A stretch of DNA of 64,000 bases from Dyadobacter sp. LHD-138 (lineage in GTDB: Bacteria; Bacteroidota; Bacteroidia; Cytophagales; Spirosomataceae). The notes under the pieces are model-generated. The model saw nothing but the letters and a program-made list of their open reading frames with translations. It had not been told where the DNA came from and searched no databases. Shown one piece after another: positions 1-7,883 of this stretch (positions within the stretch are counted from its first letter, which is position 1; each line of letters begins with the position of its first letter). Both the position numbers and the translations under genes were made by a program. The stretch covers positions 62,001 to 126,000 of the forward strand of contig NZ_JAVFVU010000023.1 in NCBI RefSeq assembly GCF_030929615.1, written 5' to 3'.

Positions 1-245
1 TTTTTCACCCTGATCCAGATCGAATGACCTTCGGAGACCGAAGCCAGTTCAGGATTCAGAGAAAATTGGACAGACACGTCGTGCCAGGAAACACCGCCAT
101 GATCGGGTGGATCGCCCCAGGTCCATTTTCCGGGAAAACCCAGCACGTTATGCCAGTATGCAATGGTCTCCGTAATGTTTTTGACACAAAGCACCGGTTC
201 AACGTGTACAAAAACAGGCTGTGGATCATTTTCTTGATTGTCCAT
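1..245 (-). CDS. VOC/glyoxalase-fold protein, C-terminus beyond the window
   Basis: The reverse complement gives an open frame from ATG (245-243) running off the left edge, so about 81 residues are visible. After a short acidic N-terminus, the segment FVHVEPVLCVKNITETIAY leads into WHNVLGF and then WTWGDPPDHGGVSWHD. This beta-strand, helix and YW-x3-LGF pattern is what opens a vicinal oxygen chelate (glyoxalase/bleomycin-resistance/dioxygenase) module. Members bind a divalent metal and act on small molecules or bind antibiotics; nothing visible decides which. It is divergent from the PI-PLC gene on the other strand. The fold is fairly secure and the function is open because the second metal-binding half is missing. 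Confidence 0.7.
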   Translation of the reverse strand, partial: MDNQENDPQPVFVHVEPVLCVKNITETIAYWHNVLGFPGKWTWGDPPDHGGVSWHDVSVQFSLNPELASVSEGHSIWIRVK

Positions 246-546
246 GGCAGGTATTTTTCAGATATGTAGCAGTAATTTAAAAATTTTTGATGGCCTGCTC
301 AAAATATTTTGAGTGAATGCCGTTTACAATCAACAGGTTTTGAAGAAAAAAGAAAGTCCTTAACAATTAAAACAAACGCGGGGACAAGGATATCGATTTG
401 TGGCCAAAAATGGGGAAACAGCAAAATTAATGCTGGCTTGATCTTGGGTTAACAATCTAAGTTTTTCTTTGTCGGGTAAATTTCCTGCCCTGTTTTGTTT
501 TAATATGGACGGCATGACGCTGCTCCCGACCTGTAACTTTTATCCT
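246..546. other. Intergenic region between divergent genes
   Basis: About 300 bases separate the start of the VOC gene (minus) from the chosen ATG of the PI-PLC gene (plus). It is AT-rich and must hold both promoters. I see no convincing hairpin, repeat or small gene. An in-frame upstream TTG at 469 would extend the PI-PLC protein by 26 residues, but the signal peptide begins at ATG 547. Confidence 0.5.
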
Positions 547-1629
547 ATGAAAACCCTGACCGGCCTAGCCCTGCTTCTTGCCCTTCCTTTTATCAAACAA
601 AACGATACGGACAATCTTCCCATGAACAAGATTCAGGTGATAGGGTCGCATAACAGTTATAAGGAGGCGATTGACCCGGCGTTGTTCAGGTTATTTCAAC
701 AGAAGGATTCGGTTTCGGCAAGCAAAATTGATTATGCGCATATCAGTATTATTGACCAGTTGAACATGGGTTTACTGAATTTGGAAATTGATATTTATGC
801 AGATGAAAAAGGCGGGAAATATGCACATCCCAAAGGATTGGATTGGGCTGTCAATCAGAAAAATTATGATCCGGAAGGAAAAATGAAAGCACCGGGCTTT
901 AAGATTTTTCATATGGTAGACCTCGATTTTCGGAGCCATTACTTAACATTTACGGATTGCCTCCAGGATTTGAGAAAGTGGTCTGAGGCGCATCCTGACC
1001 ATCATCCGGTATTTATTACGCTTGAAGCAAAAGACCAGCCATCGAAAAATCCGGAGTTAACCGTGCCGGAAAAATTCACGGAAAAGACATTTGAAGACGT
1101 GGACAAAACGCTCCTGAAATATCTGGGAAAGGAACACCTGATCACGCCAGATATGGTGCGGGGCAAATTTGAAACCCTGGAAGCCGCCGTACTGAAAAAT
1201 AACTGGCCGACTTTGAAAGAGGCAAAGGGTAAATTCGTTTTTGTGCTGGACGATAAGGAGAGTAAAAGAGCGTTGTATATCGCCGGACATCCCTCGCTGA
1301 AAGGGCGCGTGTTGTTTGCGGATGCCGACCCCGGAACTCCGGAGGCGGCCGTGATGATCAGAAATAATCCCAAGGCGCCTGAAATAAAAGACCTCGTAAA
1401 AAAAGGGTATATCATCCGTACCCGTGCCGACGCGGATACGCAGCAAGCGAGGAATAACGACAGGAGCAGTTTCGATGCGGCTTGTAACTCGGGCGCGCAA
1501 ATTATAACGACGGATTATTTTGTAAAAAGTACGCACTTCAAGTCGGATTACGTTGTAAGTTTTGGCGGGAATACCTATTTCCGGGTAAATCCGCTTTTTG
1601 CAAATGAACATTCAGGCACCGGACGCTAA
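547..1629 (+). CDS. Secreted Ca2+-dependent phosphatidylinositol-specific phospholipase C-like protein
   Basis: The 360-residue product starts at ATG 547, which opens a signal peptide (MKTLTGLALLLALPF); a longer frame from TTG 469 lacks one. The mature part begins MNKIQVIGSHNSYKEAI, with the catalytic-type His in GSHNSY, followed by NLEIDIYAD and later FKIFHMVDLDFRS and HHPVFITLEAKD. The C-terminal part contains GYIIRTRADADT and AQIITTDYF. This matches the Ca2+-dependent PI-PLC-C1-like TIM-barrel family, which cleaves the phosphodiester of inositol phospholipids outside the cytoplasm. The gene stands alone, with a repeat element starting at its stop codon. Family assignment is firm; the substrate is inferred. 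Confidence 0.85.
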   Translation: MKTLTGLALLLALPFIKQNDTDNLPMNKIQVIGSHNSYKEAIDPALFRLFQQKDSVSASKIDYAHISIIDQLNMGLLNLEIDIYADEKGGKYAHPKGLDWAVNQKNYDPEGKMKAPGFKIFHMVDLDFRSHYLTFTDCLQDLRKWSEAHPDHHPVFITLEAKDQPSKNPELTVPEKFTEKTFEDVDKTLLKYLGKEHLITPDMVRGKFETLEAAVLKNNWPTLKEAKGKFVFVLDDKESKRALYIAGHPSLKGRVLFADADPGTPEAAVMIRNNPKAPEIKDLVKKGYIIRTRADADTQQARNNDRSSFDAACNSGAQIITTDYFVKSTHFKSDYVVSFGGNTYFRVNPLFANEHSGTGR

Positions 1630-1680
1630 CTCCGATTTGCAATGGGTGTTGCCCGGTCCAGCGTTTGTAACGCTGATAAA
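1625..1680. repeat. Short interspersed repeat, family B (CGATTTGCAAT type), eroded copy
   Basis: The sequence overlaps the PI-PLC stop codon and matches 50700-50740 in order and spacing: a CCGATTTG...GGTGTTGCC block, then GGTCCAGCG. It contains an imperfect palindrome (1631-1652) and a clean one, CAGCG-tttgtaa-CGCTG (1659-1675). Likely acts as a 3' end hairpin for the PI-PLC transcript. Confidence 0.6.
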
Positions 1681-1872
1681 GTGTAAAAGAAATTAACCGC
1701 GAAACGTTGATCAAAAAATGCCCGCCAAATATAGACGTTATTTGAGGGGTAATCTGTTAGTTATCAGTGTTTAAAGGCTTGGGGTTTTTATTTTTTAAGC
1801 AAGATATTGTCCGGTAATTGCTTAGTTAAAATAAAGGCGTTTCTTTACCGCTGATTTGCAAACCCCTTCCCT

Positions 1873-3552
1873 ATGTGTAGAAGACTTATACTCTCCTTTG
1901 TTGTTTTACTGCAACTGCTTAAAATGACTGTCATGGCACAGCCAAAACCGGTTATAGAATCTTATTTATCCGGTTTTACCCGACCGCTTAAAGTGACCCA
2001 CGCCTATGATGCCAGATTGTTTGTGGCAGAGGTGGGCGGAAAAATCAAGGTGGTGAAAAATGGCATTCCCATTCATAATCCTGCTTTTCTGGACATCAGT
2101 GCAAAGATGAATAACATTGAATGGGCGGGTATATATAGCATCGCGTTTCATCCCAACTATCAGGTCAATGGTTATTTCTACGTTTTATACATTGTGAAAG
2201 ATGGGTTTGAGGCCCAGGTTTCCCGTTTTCAGAGAATAGGAAATGCTGATTCAGATATTGCAAGCACAGTGGAAACACCCATTTTAACGATTCCTTTTAC
2301 AAATATTGACGCCGGGCACAGGGGAGGAGATATGGCGTTTGGAAAAGATAATTTTCTCTACATTACGACAGGAGATAACGGTCCGGGGAGCAGGGGTGTA
2401 CCGGGTGATCCTGAACTTAATGCACAAAATCCGGACAGACTTTTTGGAAAGGTGATAAGGCTTGACGTGGATAGCCCGGTTCCGGCTGAGAACATATTGC
2501 AAAAGATATGGGCCAAAGGTTTACGGAATCCGTGGCGGTTTAGCTTTGACCGTTCCACCGGCGATTTTTGGGTAGGGGATAATGGGCAGGACGGCTGGGA
2601 AGAGATTAATTTGCTGAAAGCTACCGACGTGACCAGTCCTAAAAACTTTGGCTGGGACTATATGGAGGGCAATGCGGTTTACAGAAATTGCAGCTGCGAT
2701 ATTGCGACGAGTTTTACGGCTCCCAGGCTGGCGTATCCCGGTTTCACGAACAACGGCGGCAACAGTGCTTCGGCGATTGGCGGCTATGTGTATCGGGGTA
2801 CCAAATACAATTCTTTCAAAGGATGTTATTTCTTTGCCGACTACATATCCACCAAAATCGGGATGATTACGCCCGATGGTTATACGCATGGCGCAAAAAG
2901 CGGCTTTTTTGAGGATGTGTCTTATCCTTCGATCGTTTCTTTTGGAGAAGACAAAGATGGAGAACTTTACACGGTTTCCTTTTTCGACGGAACCATCGGG
3001 AAAATTACGCTGCCAGGCGATCCCCTTCCTGTTGAACTGGAATATTTTACGGCCAAAGCAGAGGAATGTGTTGTAAGCCTGCAGTGGAAAAGTGTTATGG
3101 AAGACAGGTTTTCTCATTTTGAATTGCAGCGCAGTACAAATGCCGGAACTTTCGAAACCATCAAAACAATACCGGCATCCGGAGCAAATCACGTTTACAG
3201 CGTTGCTGATGCGAATCCGTTTGAAAAAAATACGTTCTACCGTTTGAAAATGGTGGATAAGGATGAGACTTTCGAATACAGCCGGATTTTATCGGTAAAC
3301 ACACCCTGTACTGCTGATCCCTTGTCGGTTTTTCCCAATCCAACGACGGATGGGTTTAAGATTGGCGGTCTGAAACCCGGCAATATCGTTTACGTATATA
3401 GTACGTCGGGTGCACTGGTCATTAAGACGAAAGCAACTACCGAGGCGGCGCTTGAACTCAGCCTGAAAGGATTTTCCAAAGGCATTTACACCATCAACGT
3501 AGAAGACAGTGAAACCGGTATTGTAAAAAAAATGAAGCTTGTGAGAGAATAG
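1873..3552 (+). CDS. PQQ-type glucose/sorbosone dehydrogenase-like secreted protein with T9SS sorting tail
   Basis: 559 residues. Residues 1-22 form a signal peptide. Residues about 25-375 are a six-bladed propeller of the soluble glucose/sorbosone dehydrogenase family, with the hallmarks AGHRGGDMAFGKDNFLYITTG, GDNGPGSRG, WAKGLRNPWRFSFD and WVGDNGQDGWEEIN. Such enzymes oxidise sugars with PQQ and calcium. Residues about 385-475 form a beta-sandwich linker beginning PVELEYFTAKAEE. The last 80 residues (SVFPNPTTDGF... FSKGIYTINV) are a type A sorting domain of the type IX secretion system, so the protein should be exported through T9SS and held at the cell surface or released. It is monocistronic. 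The propeller and tail are clear; the actual substrate is unknown. Confidence 0.9.
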   Translation: MCRRLILSFVVLLQLLKMTVMAQPKPVIESYLSGFTRPLKVTHAYDARLFVAEVGGKIKVVKNGIPIHNPAFLDISAKMNNIEWAGIYSIAFHPNYQVNGYFYVLYIVKDGFEAQVSRFQRIGNADSDIASTVETPILTIPFTNIDAGHRGGDMAFGKDNFLYITTGDNGPGSRGVPGDPELNAQNPDRLFGKVIRLDVDSPVPAENILQKIWAKGLRNPWRFSFDRSTGDFWVGDNGQDGWEEINLLKATDVTSPKNFGWDYMEGNAVYRNCSCDIATSFTAPRLAYPGFTNNGGNSASAIGGYVYRGTKYNSFKGCYFFADYISTKIGMITPDGYTHGAKSGFFEDVSYPSIVSFGEDKDGELYTVSFFDGTIGKITLPGDPLPVELEYFTAKAEECVVSLQWKSVMEDRFSHFELQRSTNAGTFETIKTIPASGANHVYSVADANPFEKNTFYRLKMVDKDETFEYSRILSVNTPCTADPLSVFPNPTTDGFKIGGLKPGNIVYVYSTSGALVIKTKATTEAALELSLKGFSKGIYTINVEDSETGIVKKMKLVRE

Positions 3553-3614
3553 TTGTAAAAGGCATCCCAAACCCGCACCTGTTTCGTGAAAGTGGGGGTC
3601 TGGGTAAACCGGTT

Positions 3615-3992
3615 TTACAAAAATAATACGGAGGTAATTTTTACTTTCAGCCCTTCGGCTACGGCCATTCCCAGTAGTGTATCAATTTTGAAAAAATGAT
3701 AAAGCTGCTGCCGGACCACTTGATCTTTGTCCGGAGCATCAAGCCCCTGCATCGTTTTAATGATGTTGCCAATCAGGTTAACTTTTTCTTCAGGGGATAG
3801 CATTTCCTTATAAAAAGTCCCGGACAACGGTTCATCATCGGACAACCAGCTTCCTACATTCAGGTTCATCAGCAGCGGTGTTTGCTGAAAAGAGGCTTCG
3901 GTTCTATCGATTGGCGTCTTATAGGGCATTTGAGGAAAGTATCTTATTTCTTCCAGTTCGAGATGGCTGTTGCGTTCCGGGTTTTGCGTCAT
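3615..3992 (-). CDS. Catalase-related C-terminal domain protein, probably a catalase remnant
   Basis: 125 residues from ATG 3992; an upstream in-frame ATG at 4091 would add 33 basic residues of no recognisable character. Residues about 35-120 (TPLLMNLNVGSWLSDDEPLS, FYKEMLSPEEKVNLIGNI, QQLYHFFKIDTLLGMAVAEGL) match the immune-responsive-like domain that ends heme catalases. The whole heme-binding barrel (about 400 residues) is absent, so it cannot be an active catalase. It is either a decayed catalase or a stand-alone domain protein. It is convergent with the sugar dehydrogenase and divergent from the I42 inhibitor. Domain identity is moderately sure; whether it is expressed is unknown. Confidence 0.6.
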   Translation of the reverse strand: MTQNPERNSHLELEEIRYFPQMPYKTPIDRTEASFQQTPLLMNLNVGSWLSDDEPLSGTFYKEMLSPEEKVNLIGNIIKTMQGLDAPDKDQVVRQQLYHFFKIDTLLGMAVAEGLKVKITSVLFL

Positions 3993-4306
3993 AACAAAAG
4001 AACGTTGTGTTAGATAATACATAAGTTTGCCTGCCGGTCTTATCATAACGAGCGCGAAGACCGGCTTCACCCTCGTTGTGTACAATACCATTTAATAGAC
4101 AATGCAAAGTTCACTTCCCCCTATGACCAGGTCGATTGCCAAATTCGAGTATACGGGGGACTACCGGAAATTTATTTTTTTTCTGTTCTGTATCAAGATT
4201 TCGGACGCAAGCGTTTCCTCCCTGTAACTATTGTTTTACATCGAGTTATTTGCTATTTTCAGGAAGAAATTACAGATTGTCGGAGTTGTCTCAACGAATT
4301 AAAGAG

Positions 4307-4699
4307 ATGAAAAAACGGGAGTGTATTTTGTGGATATTTCTGGTGATGGTTTTCTGGCAATGTGCCGCCGATAGGAAAATGCATCGCGTCGTCGTACTGG
4401 AAAGAGCGGAAACAACCGTGGCTATTCATAGCGGAGGCTCGTTGAAAGTAAAAATACCGCTGCAATCCGGCACGGGATATGACTGGACACTGGACAAAGG
4501 CCAGTCACAAATTGAAGAAGTATCGTCGTCGGTTCAGAAAACCAACGGGCGAAAAGTGGGAGGAGGGACCATGAAAATATTTACGCTGCATTCGACGAAG
4601 GCAATGGGTGAAGACCTGCTGAAATTTAACCTGGCCCGCTCTTTTGAGAACGGTCCAGTAGCGGAAACCAAGCTTCTGAATGTGATTATTCAGCCCTGA
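4307..4699 (+). CDS. Chagasin-like (I42) cysteine protease inhibitor lipoprotein
   Basis: 130 residues from ATG 4307, the first start giving a signal sequence; the open frame upstream is not protein-like. The N-terminus MKKRECILWIFLVMVFWQC ends in a plausible lipobox with Cys19. The rest contains VKIPLQSGTGYDWTL, equivalent to the NPTTGY-W loop of chagasin-type inhibitors, then a GGGTMKIFTLHST stretch and a final FNLARSFENGP segment resembling the RPW-type loop. Family members block papain-like proteases. It ends 5 bases from the convergent pirin gene. Assignment rests on the GTGYDW loop and size. Confidence 0.7.
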   Translation: MKKRECILWIFLVMVFWQCAADRKMHRVVVLERAETTVAIHSGGSLKVKIPLQSGTGYDWTLDKGQSQIEEVSSSVQKTNGRKVGGGTMKIFTLHSTKAMGEDLLKFNLARSFENGPVAETKLLNVIIQP

Positions 4700-4704
4700 A
4701 ATAC

Positions 4705-5424
4705 TTAATCCGGCGCAGTGAATTCCATGATCAGAATGATTGCGTCGTTGGAAAGTGCCTCAAATTCGAGTTCTTCCAGGTTGCGTAGGGATAACCCATC
4801 GCGTGCTTCCATCAGTCTGTTTTGAACCTCAAAAGCTCCCTCGATGATGAATACAAAAATTCCGTTGTCAGGATTTTTTAACGGATAAACAGCTTCTTGT
4901 CGCCCCTCAAATTTTCCGATAAACGCATAGGCTTGCTGCTGAATCGTCACATCTTCGACATATGGGGAAAACAGCGGTAATAGCTGATTTCTTGTTTCGA
5001 GATCGATGCTCTTTTCCTGCATGCTAGCCTCGAAAACCGGCTCGTCGTTTTTTAACCAGATCTGTATAAAATTGACCAGGTCCTCTTCGTAGGGATTGGT
5101 AATTTCATATTCCATTCCTTTCGCAGCCGCAAAAACCTGAAACTGGCCGGCTTCCAGGATGCCTGTTTTGCCGAGACTGTTCCGGTATTCCAGAGCACCA
5201 ACAACTGGCAAAAGGATAACCTCCGTGTTGTGCCCTACCTGCATACCCAAGCTTTTTCCACCAGCCAGTGTGTCATCATTGAAAACCTGTAAATTCCCGA
5301 ATGGGGCACGGTTTTCATCCTGATACAGCCCGAAATTAAAGGTGTGAAAACTACGGAACATGGATAATTGTGATAAGCCGCGCTGGCCGGCAAGATAGAT
5401 TTGTCCTTCTGTTTGTGTGATCAT
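4705..5424 (-). CDS. Pirin-family bicupin protein with degenerate metal site
   Basis: 239 residues. ATG 5424 overlaps the stop of the upstream gene by four bases (ATGA), so translational coupling fixes the start. The N-terminal cupin has the pirin framework (FRSFHTFNFG, LAGGKSLGMQVGHNTEVI, GALEYRNSLGKTG, LEAGQFQVFAAAKGMEYEI). Pirins bind iron through three His and one Glu, in blocks like HPHxxxE and HSE. Here QVGHN and MEYEI replace them, so most metal ligands appear to be lost. It may therefore be non-catalytic. It is the last gene of a minus-strand run with an unknown protein and an intradiol dioxygenase. Fold confident, activity doubtful. Confidence 0.8.
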   Translation of the reverse strand: MITQTEGQIYLAGQRGLSQLSMFRSFHTFNFGLYQDENRAPFGNLQVFNDDTLAGGKSLGMQVGHNTEVILLPVVGALEYRNSLGKTGILEAGQFQVFAAAKGMEYEITNPYEEDLVNFIQIWLKNDEPVFEASMQEKSIDLETRNQLLPLFSPYVEDVTIQQQAYAFIGKFEGRQEAVYPLKNPDNGIFVFIIEGAFEVQNRLMEARDGLSLRNLEELEFEALSNDAIILIMEFTAPD

Positions 5425-5996
5425 ATCGGGTTGCTTTCGGTTGTGAATAACAGACAATCTTTTTCGGTATCAGATTTTTTCGAACCAAGAATCACGCTGG
5501 AAATATTCAGGTACGGTTGAAGTGCAATCATTTCAGTTTCCACTTCGGTACCGGATTGAAGGTTTTCGCGCTGATCGCCGTAGGCAATGAGCAGTTTGCC
5601 ATCCAATGTGTCAATCCAGGTGACAGGTTCGCTGTAAAAGTAAACAGCAATTTTGTAACCATCCTTATCTTTCAGGTCAGCATGAATAATTTCGAACCTG
5701 AAACGGTTGAAAGGCAAGCATAATTTGCCGTAAACATTGACGATATCCGGGACAATATCTTTCAGTTGCCGAATGTAATTAATCGCCGCCGTGCTGACCA
5801 GATAATTCAGATTGCTGGCAGCAGGCACGTTTTCCGTGATTTCCTGAAAAGTATTGTATTGGCCTTCCTGGTTGTAGGTCTGCGCCTGCATGAAAAACTC
5901 CATCCAGGTATCTTCAAAAACATATTTGTCCCATACCTTTTGCGCGTCGGCATCGATGATTTTGCGATAGCATAATTGAATAAGTCCCTTTGTCAT
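5421..5996 (-). CDS. Conserved-looking protein of unknown function, 191 residues
   Basis: I do not recognise the family. The product is acidic and soluble, with no signal peptide or membrane segment. It begins MTKGLIQLCYRKIIDAD and contains a long amphipathic region (residues 20-95), an aromatic-rich beta region (YKIAVYFYSEPVTWIDTLDG) and a polar tail. It lies 57 bases downstream of the intradiol dioxygenase stop and overlaps the pirin start by four bases, so the three are probably co-transcribed. Confidence 0.7.
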   Translation of the reverse strand: MTKGLIQLCYRKIIDADAQKVWDKYVFEDTWMEFFMQAQTYNQEGQYNTFQEITENVPAASNLNYLVSTAAINYIRQLKDIVPDIVNVYGKLCLPFNRFRFEIIHADLKDKDGYKIAVYFYSEPVTWIDTLDGKLLIAYGDQRENLQSGTEVETEMIALQPYLNISSVILGSKKSDTEKDCLLFTTESNPI

Positions 5997-6053
5997 TTCA
6001 CAATTCGGTTTATTTCCGGCTGTCAGAACAGAAAACTGACAGCCTCTGTTTAA

Positions 6054-6785
6054 TTAGCCATTAACAACGATCGTGTGCGTAAGCACGTAACCGTCTGCAA
6101 CACTGCCTGTAAAAGCAGCCAGTTCGGTACCGACACCGTCGCCAAAAACATTATCGCTGGCATTGGTCGTGTCCTGTAAACCATGGCTTTTGTAAGCACC
6201 TTGTGCATAAACGGTATTACAAATGGACTGGTCAAAAGCGATTTGGGTAACCAGCAAAGACGTGCCTGCACTGTTGTAAATGTGCACATGGATATGCGGA
6301 GCGCGTCCTGAATACCAGCCCGGATAGATACTGGTGAACGTTACCAGCCCGTTAGCATCGGTTGTTTGGCGGCCACGCAGGAAATGCACACTGGTGTAAT
6401 TGGTCGACTGCATACCGCTTCCGCCATACTCGGAGTAATTTCCATCGGCGTCGCAATGCCAGATATCCACGATCGCGTTGGCTAGCACAGCACAGCTGGC
6501 GTTTTTGTTTTGGATCGTGATTTTAACCGTAAGCTTTGTTCCGGAACGTCCCGACGTGATATCGGCCATCACCAGCGAGCTTGGTGTTTTGGTCGGAAAC
6601 GGTCCTGCTGTTTCAGAAGCCGTTGTAGTACAGGTGCCCGTTGTTGTTCCGGTCGTCGTGCCTGTTGTGGTTCCGGTGGTGGTAGGATCAACGCTGTCGC
6701 TGCTGCATGCACCGACCATTGGCAGAATAAAAGATGTGCCCAATGCCGATAAGAAACCTCTTCTTAAAAATTCTTTACGTTCCAT
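6054..6785 (-). CDS. Exported intradiol ring-cleavage dioxygenase-like protein
   Basis: 243 residues from ATG 6785 (MERKEFLRRGFLSALGT), which gives a signal-like N-terminus with Arg-Arg and an ...VGACSS lipobox. A low-complexity TTTG linker follows (about residues 35-50), then the catalytic domain: ETAGPF, VDIWHCDADGNYSEY, FLRGRQTTDANGLVTFTSIYPGWY and APHIHVHIY. The two Tyr and two His that hold ferric iron in catechol 1,2-dioxygenases are all recognisable. Family enzymes open aromatic diols; exported homologues of this kind have poorly known substrates. It is the first gene of a run with an unknown protein and a pirin homologue. Confidence 0.85.
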   Translation of the reverse strand: MERKEFLRRGFLSALGTSFILPMVGACSSDSVDPTTTGTTTGTTTGTTTGTCTTTASETAGPFPTKTPSSLVMADITSGRSGTKLTVKITIQNKNASCAVLANAIVDIWHCDADGNYSEYGGSGMQSTNYTSVHFLRGRQTTDANGLVTFTSIYPGWYSGRAPHIHVHIYNSAGTSLLVTQIAFDQSICNTVYAQGAYKSHGLQDTTNASDNVFGDGVGTELAAFTGSVADGYVLTHTIVVNG

Positions 6786-6944
6786 AAGTTTTAGTAGTTC
6801 TGGTTTTTTAGACAATACGCCCGAACGCAAAGTGTTGTTGCTGAAAGTGAAGAGTTTGAGGTAAAGCATATCAATGTTGCGGTAAATTGCTGCATTTATA
6901 AATGGCCCGGGCGGGATTAAACACATAAGCTGTTAATTTGCCGT

Positions 6945-7745
6945 ATGAAAAAATACTTCCTTATTATCACCGTGCTGGCTATGGGATGTACCGCTGTCAG
7001 GCACCAACCCGGCGGGAATGATGGCTCCCTGAATCTGACAGCCGACGGAAAATTATTTACTGCATTGTTTCAGCAGCGTGCCGCGGAATACAAAGCGCTA
7101 TGCCTTCAGGCCTTTAATATAGCCCATCTCCGGGTTGACCAGGCATTGCAACAGCCGCAATCCAAACCGCTCGCTATTGTTACGGATATCGATGAAACCG
7201 TTTTGGATAACAGTCCGTATGATGTCAAACAGTCGTTGCAGGGAAAGGATTATGAGCAGCAATCGTGGGAACAGTGGACCGATTTGTCGCAGGCAGATAC
7301 CATCCCGGGCGCTTTACCTTTTTTGAAATACGCAGCTTCCAAAGGCGTGAAAATATTTTACCTGACCAATCGTGCAGAAGCGGAGCGCAAAGGCACACTG
7401 GCTAATCTGGTGCGTTTTGGTTTTCCGGATGCAACGAACGATCATTTGATATTGAAGCAAACCCTATCATCCAAAGAAGCAAGACGGCAGACGATCGCTG
7501 AAACACACCATATCATCATGCTGATGGGCGATAATCTTGCTGATTTTAGCGCATTGTTTGATAAAAAACCGGAGGATGAACGGCTGAAAAATACTTATTT
7601 GTCGGCGGCTGAATTTGGCAAACGGTTTATTGTTTTGCCCAATCCGGTGTACGGAGATTGGGAAAGTGCAGCTTACAAGTACAACATGAAACTGACGCCT
7701 GTCCAAAAGGACTCACTAATCAAAAGCATTTTGAAAAGTTATTGA
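6945..7745 (+). CDS. 5'-nucleotidase, lipoprotein e(P4) family acid phosphatase
   Basis: 266 residues. The lipoprotein signal MKKYFLIITVLAMGC has Cys15 as the acylation site. The HAD core shows IVTDIDETVLDNSPY (the DxDET motif with nucleophile and acid Asp), FYLTNR as motif II and MLMGDNLADF as motif III, which is the e(P4)/class C acid phosphatase signature. Members dephosphorylate NMN and other nucleotides at the outer membrane. It lies divergently, 159 bases from the dioxygenase start, and stands alone, with a terminator overlapping its stop codon. Confidence 0.9.
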   Translation: MKKYFLIITVLAMGCTAVRHQPGGNDGSLNLTADGKLFTALFQQRAAEYKALCLQAFNIAHLRVDQALQQPQSKPLAIVTDIDETVLDNSPYDVKQSLQGKDYEQQSWEQWTDLSQADTIPGALPFLKYAASKGVKIFYLTNRAEAERKGTLANLVRFGFPDATNDHLILKQTLSSKEARRQTIAETHHIIMLMGDNLADFSALFDKKPEDERLKNTYLSAAEFGKRFIVLPNPVYGDWESAAYKYNMKLTPVQKDSLIKSILKSY

Positions 7746-7770
7746 TTAGTGAGACGTTAATATTTTTTTT
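7712..7770 (+). terminator. Intrinsic terminator overlapping the e(P4) stop codon
   Basis: A perfect 12-bp inverted repeat, CTCACTAATCAA (7712-7723) and TTGATTAGTGAG (7742-7753), spans the last codons, with an 18-base loop and a T-rich tract at 7760-7770. Confidence 0.7.
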
Positions 7771-7883
7771 CGCTCTTTTTGCCATGATGATCTTTATCAT
7801 GAATCGGGACGACGTGCGTCAATTTTTCTGTTCCCGACAGGTTATAGTTTTGGGCTGTGAAATTTACTTCTCTAAGCAGCATT

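Noticed and set aside
2521..3192. A 223-codon minus-strand frame inside the sugar dehydrogenase gene
   Set aside because: Shadow of the T9SS-tailed dehydrogenase; composition rich in Arg and Phe as usual for antisense frames.
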